This document shows, piece by piece, positions 13,529 through 15,853 of a stretch of 15,853 bases of DNA. The position numbers and the translations under genes were made by a program. Numbering within the stretch: the stretch's first letter is position 1; each line of letters opens with the position of its first letter. The DNA is from Haloferacaceae archaeon (GTDB lineage Archaea; Halobacteriota; Halobacteria; Halobacteriales; Haloferacaceae): NCBI GenBank assembly GCA_003554115.1, contig PWFE01000053.1:1-15853 (forward strand), written 5' to 3'. The notes beneath the pieces were generated by a model. The model did no database searches. It was not told the DNA's origin and saw nothing but the letters and a program-made list of their open reading frames with translations.

Positions 13529-15286
13529 ATGAGTCAAGCAACCCAACAAGACGCCGCAACCGGCGTCATCGAAAGCGTCAGTGGGCCAGTCGTCACAGCC
13601 CGCGATCTCGACGCCCGGATGAACGACGTCGTCTACGTCGGCGACGAAGGGCTGATGGGCGAGGTAATCGAGATCGAAGGCAACATCACGACGATTCAGG
13701 TCTACGAGGAGACCTCGGGCGTTGGCCCGGGCGAGCCCGTCGAAAACACGGGCGAGCCACTCTCGGTCGACCTCGGACCCGGCATGCTGGATGCCATCTA
13801 CGATGGTACTCAGCGCCCGCTCGACGTCCTTGAAAACAAGATGGATAGTGCGTTTCTCGACCGCGGGGTCGATGCCCCCGGGATCGACCTTGAGAAACAG
13901 TGGGAGTTCGAACCCACCGTCGAGGTCGGCGATGAAGTCACCGCTGGCGACGTTGTCGGCACGGTCGACGAAACGGTAACAATCGAACACAAGGTCATGG
14001 TGCCGCCGGACTACGAGGGCGGCGAAGTCACCGCAGTTGAGTCCGGCGAGTTCACTGTCACCGAGACAGTCGTCGAACTCGACAGTGGCGAAGAGATCAC
14101 CATGCATCAAGAGTGGCCCGTTCGTAAGGCGCGGCCAGCCGTCGAAAAGAAAACGCCACGAACGCCGCTCGTCTCCGGACAGCGGATTCTCGATGGCCTC
14201 TTTCCGATTGCAAAAGGCGGAACCGCAGCCATTCCCGGCCCATTCGGCTCGGGGAAAACAGTTACCCAACACCAGCTCGCCAAATGGGCCGACGCGGACA
14301 TCGTCGTCTACGTCGGCTGTGGCGAACGTGGTAACGAGATGACCGAGGTAATCGAGGACTTCCCAGAGCTGGAAGACCCGAAAACGGGCAACCCGCTGAT
14401 GGCCCGAACCTCGCTTATTGCCAACACCTCGAACATGCCCGTCGCAGCCCGTGAGTCCTGTATTTATACCGGAATCACCATCGCGGAGTACTACCGCGAT
14501 ATGGGCTACGACGTCGCGTTGATGGCCGACTCCACCTCGCGGTGGGCCGAGGCGATGCGCGAAATTTCTTCGCGTCTCGAAGAGATGCCCGGCGAAGAGG
14601 GGTATCCGGCGTATCTGTCGGCTCGCCTCAGCCAGTTCTACGAACGTGCGGGCTACTTCGAAAACACCAACGGCACCGAGGGATCGGTGTCGGTGATCGG
14701 TGCGGTCTCGCCACCTGGCGGGGACTTCTCGGAGCCAGTGACCCAAAACACCCTGCGCATTGTCAAAACGTTCTGGGCGCTGGATGCGGATCTCGCCGAG
14801 CGTCGACACTTCCCAGCGATTAACTGGAACGAATCCTACTCGCTGTACCGCGGGCAGCTCGATCCGTGGTTTGAATCCAACGTCACCGAAGACTGGTCGG
14901 AGATCCGACAGTGGGCCGTCGACGTCCTGGATGAGGAAGCAGAGCTCAAAGAGATTGTCCAGTTGGTCGGCAAAGACGCCCTGCCGGAAGACCAGCAGCT
15001 AACGCTTGAGGTCGCACGCTACCTGCGTGAGGCGTATCTCCAGCAGAACGCCTTCCATCCGACCGATACGTTCTGTCCACCCGAAAAGACGTATCTCATC
15101 CTCACAACCATCAAAACGCTCAACGACGAGGCGTTCGACGCACTCGATGCGGGTGTGCCCGTCGAGGACCTCGTCTCGCTTGAGTCGGCTCCACAGATCA
15201 ACCGGATCGGTGTCCAAGAAGACTACGAGGAGTACGTCGAAGAACTCAAAAGCGATATCACCGAGGAACTGCGGGGGATGTACTAA
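13529..15286 (+). CDS. atpA: A-type ATP synthase catalytic subunit A
   Basis: This 585-aa subunit hydrolyses or synthesises ATP in the A3B3 head. GPFGSGKT (237-244, Walker A with Lys243), the catalytic glutamate in CGERGNE (264-270, Glu266), Walker [10 protein letters not shown] (331-339) and the [10 protein letters not shown] stretch (394-403) are all present. The non-homologous 'bulge' domain specific to A/V-type A subunits occupies about 115-190. No intein is inserted at the P-loop, a place where some archaea have one. The start is 2 nt after the atpF stop, and the stop overlaps the atpB start (TAATG). Confidence 0.98.
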   Translation: MSQATQQDAATGVIESVSGPVVTARDLDARMNDVVYVGDEGLMGEVIEIEGNITTIQVYEETSGVGPGEPVENTGEPLSVDLGPGMLDAIYDGTQRPLDVLENKMDSAFLDRGVDAPGIDLEKQWEFEPTVEVGDEVTAGDVVGTVDETVTIEHKVMVPPDYEGGEVTAVESGEFTVTETVVELDSGEEITMHQEWPVRKARPAVEKKTPRTPLVSGQRILDGLFPIAKGGTAAIPGPFGSGKTVTQHQLAKWADADIVVYVGCGERGNEMTEVIEDFPELEDPKTGNPLMARTSLIANTSNMPVAARESCIYTGITIAEYYRDMGYDVALMADSTSRWAEAMREISSRLEEMPGEEGYPAYLSARLSQFYERAGYFENTNGTEGSVSVIGAVSPPGGDFSEPVTQNTLRIVKTFWALDADLAERRHFPAINWNESYSLYRGQLDPWFESNVTEDWSEIRQWAVDVLDEEAELKEIVQLVGKDALPEDQQLTLEVARYLREAYLQQNAFHPTDTFCPPEKTYLILTTIKTLNDEAFDALDAGVPVEDLVSLESAPQINRIGVQEDYEEYVEELKSDITEELRGMY

Positions 15287-15853
15287 TGAAAGAGTACCAA
15301 ACAATCAACGAGATCAGTGGCCCGCTTGTCTACGCTGAAGTCGACGAGCCGATTGGCTACGACGAAATCGTCGAGATCGAAACCGACGACGGCCGCACGC
15401 TGCGTGGCCAAATTCTGGAATCCAGCGACGGCCTAGTTGCAATTCAGGTCTTCGAGGGAACCAGTGGTATCGACCGCAAAGCCTCGGTTCGATTCCTTGG
15501 CGAGACGCTCAAAATGCCGGTCACCGAAGACCTTCTTGGTCGAGTCATGGACGGGACGGGCCAGCCGATCGACGGCGGCCCAGAGATCGTCCCCGAATCC
15601 CGCGAGGATATTATCGGGGCGGCAATCAACCCCTACTCCCGGGAGTACCCCGAGGAGTTCATCCAGACTGGTGTGAGCGCCATCGACGGCATGAACACCC
15701 TTGTTCGCGGCCAGAAGCTGCCGATCTTTTCGGCGTCGGGGCTGCCGCACAACGATCTGGCACTCCAGATTGCCCGGCAGGCCAGCGTGCCTGAAGACGA
15801 AGAGGGCGACGAAGACAGCGAGTTCGCTGTTATCTTCGGTGCGATGGGGATCA
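15286..15853 (+). CDS. atpB: A-type ATP synthase regulatory subunit B, N-terminal part
   Basis: The frame is open to the right window edge, about 189 codons. It begins [20 protein letters not shown] and contains the beta-barrel domain, then [17 protein letters not shown] and the segment [13 protein letters not shown], which replaces the P-loop of catalytic subunits. The lack of Walker A and the 'SGLPHN' motif identify the non-catalytic B subunit. It shares one base with the atpA stop. atpD would be expected next outside the window. Confidence 0.96.
   Translation, partial: MKEYQTINEISGPLVYAEVDEPIGYDEIVEIETDDGRTLRGQILESSDGLVAIQVFEGTSGIDRKASVRFLGETLKMPVTEDLLGRVMDGTGQPIDGGPEIVPESREDIIGAAINPYSREYPEEFIQTGVSAIDGMNTLVRGQKLPIFSASGLPHNDLALQIARQASVPEDEEGDEDSEFAVIFGAMGI

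Noticed and set aside
14237..14260. Intein at the atpA P-loop
   Set aside because: The P-loop is uninterrupted and the protein has the usual length.
13106..14809. 567-codon minus-strand frame opposite atpC/F/A
   Set aside because: It is antisense to genes with clear family motifs; long antisense frames are expected from the codon bias of haloarchaeal genes. It shows no recognisable domain.

Overview
This is a haloarchaeal chromosome segment, probably from a moderate-GC member of Halobacteria. The evidence is the strongly acidic proteins, the group II chaperonin with a GGM-rich tail, the A-type ATP synthase gene order H-I-K-E-C-F-A-B, short TATA-to-start distances suggesting leaderless transcripts, and small haloarchaeal zinc-ribbon and pilin genes. 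I see no insertion sequence, CRISPR array, prophage or intein.

Left part (1-5742), mostly minus strand. The window opens inside the start of an ornithine cyclodeaminase/mu-crystallin family gene. A 320-bp gap with several perfect hairpins follows, then the thermosome gene on its own promoter, another gap with a large nested inverted repeat, and a 56-aa charged protein with an operator-like dyad. Next come two diverged tandem elements, each carrying a copy of the 3' tail of the adjacent tRNA-Ser(GGA). Beyond the tRNA are a small membrane protein and ridA (overlapping, GTGA), a plus-strand 52-aa zinc ribbon, ilvA (threonine ammonia-lyase with an ACT domain) and a gamma-glutamylcyclotransferase-like gene. 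IlvA generates reactive enamine/imine intermediates that RidA hydrolyses, so their proximity is functionally coherent.

Middle part (5743-8336). A secreted protein with a coiled coil and a C-terminal beta-domain is followed by a type IV pilin-like gene with its own leaderless promoter. A convergent SAM-dependent methyltransferase follows, resembling quinol methyltransferases.

Right part (8488-15853). This is the ATP synthase operon: atpH and atpI overlap, a 233-bp gap with hairpins and a second promoter precedes the c-ring gene atpK, then atpE, atpC, atpF, atpA and a 5' portion of atpB follow with minimal spacing or overlaps.

The most unusual structure is the tandem pair at about 2681-2937. 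The two copies share tRNA-derived sequence, while two stems have changed almost completely in sequence yet still pair, a covariation pattern expected of a structured RNA (or a DNA cruciform). Two other gaps, 2218-2301 and about 265-436, hold weaker candidates for small structured RNAs with promoter-like boxes.
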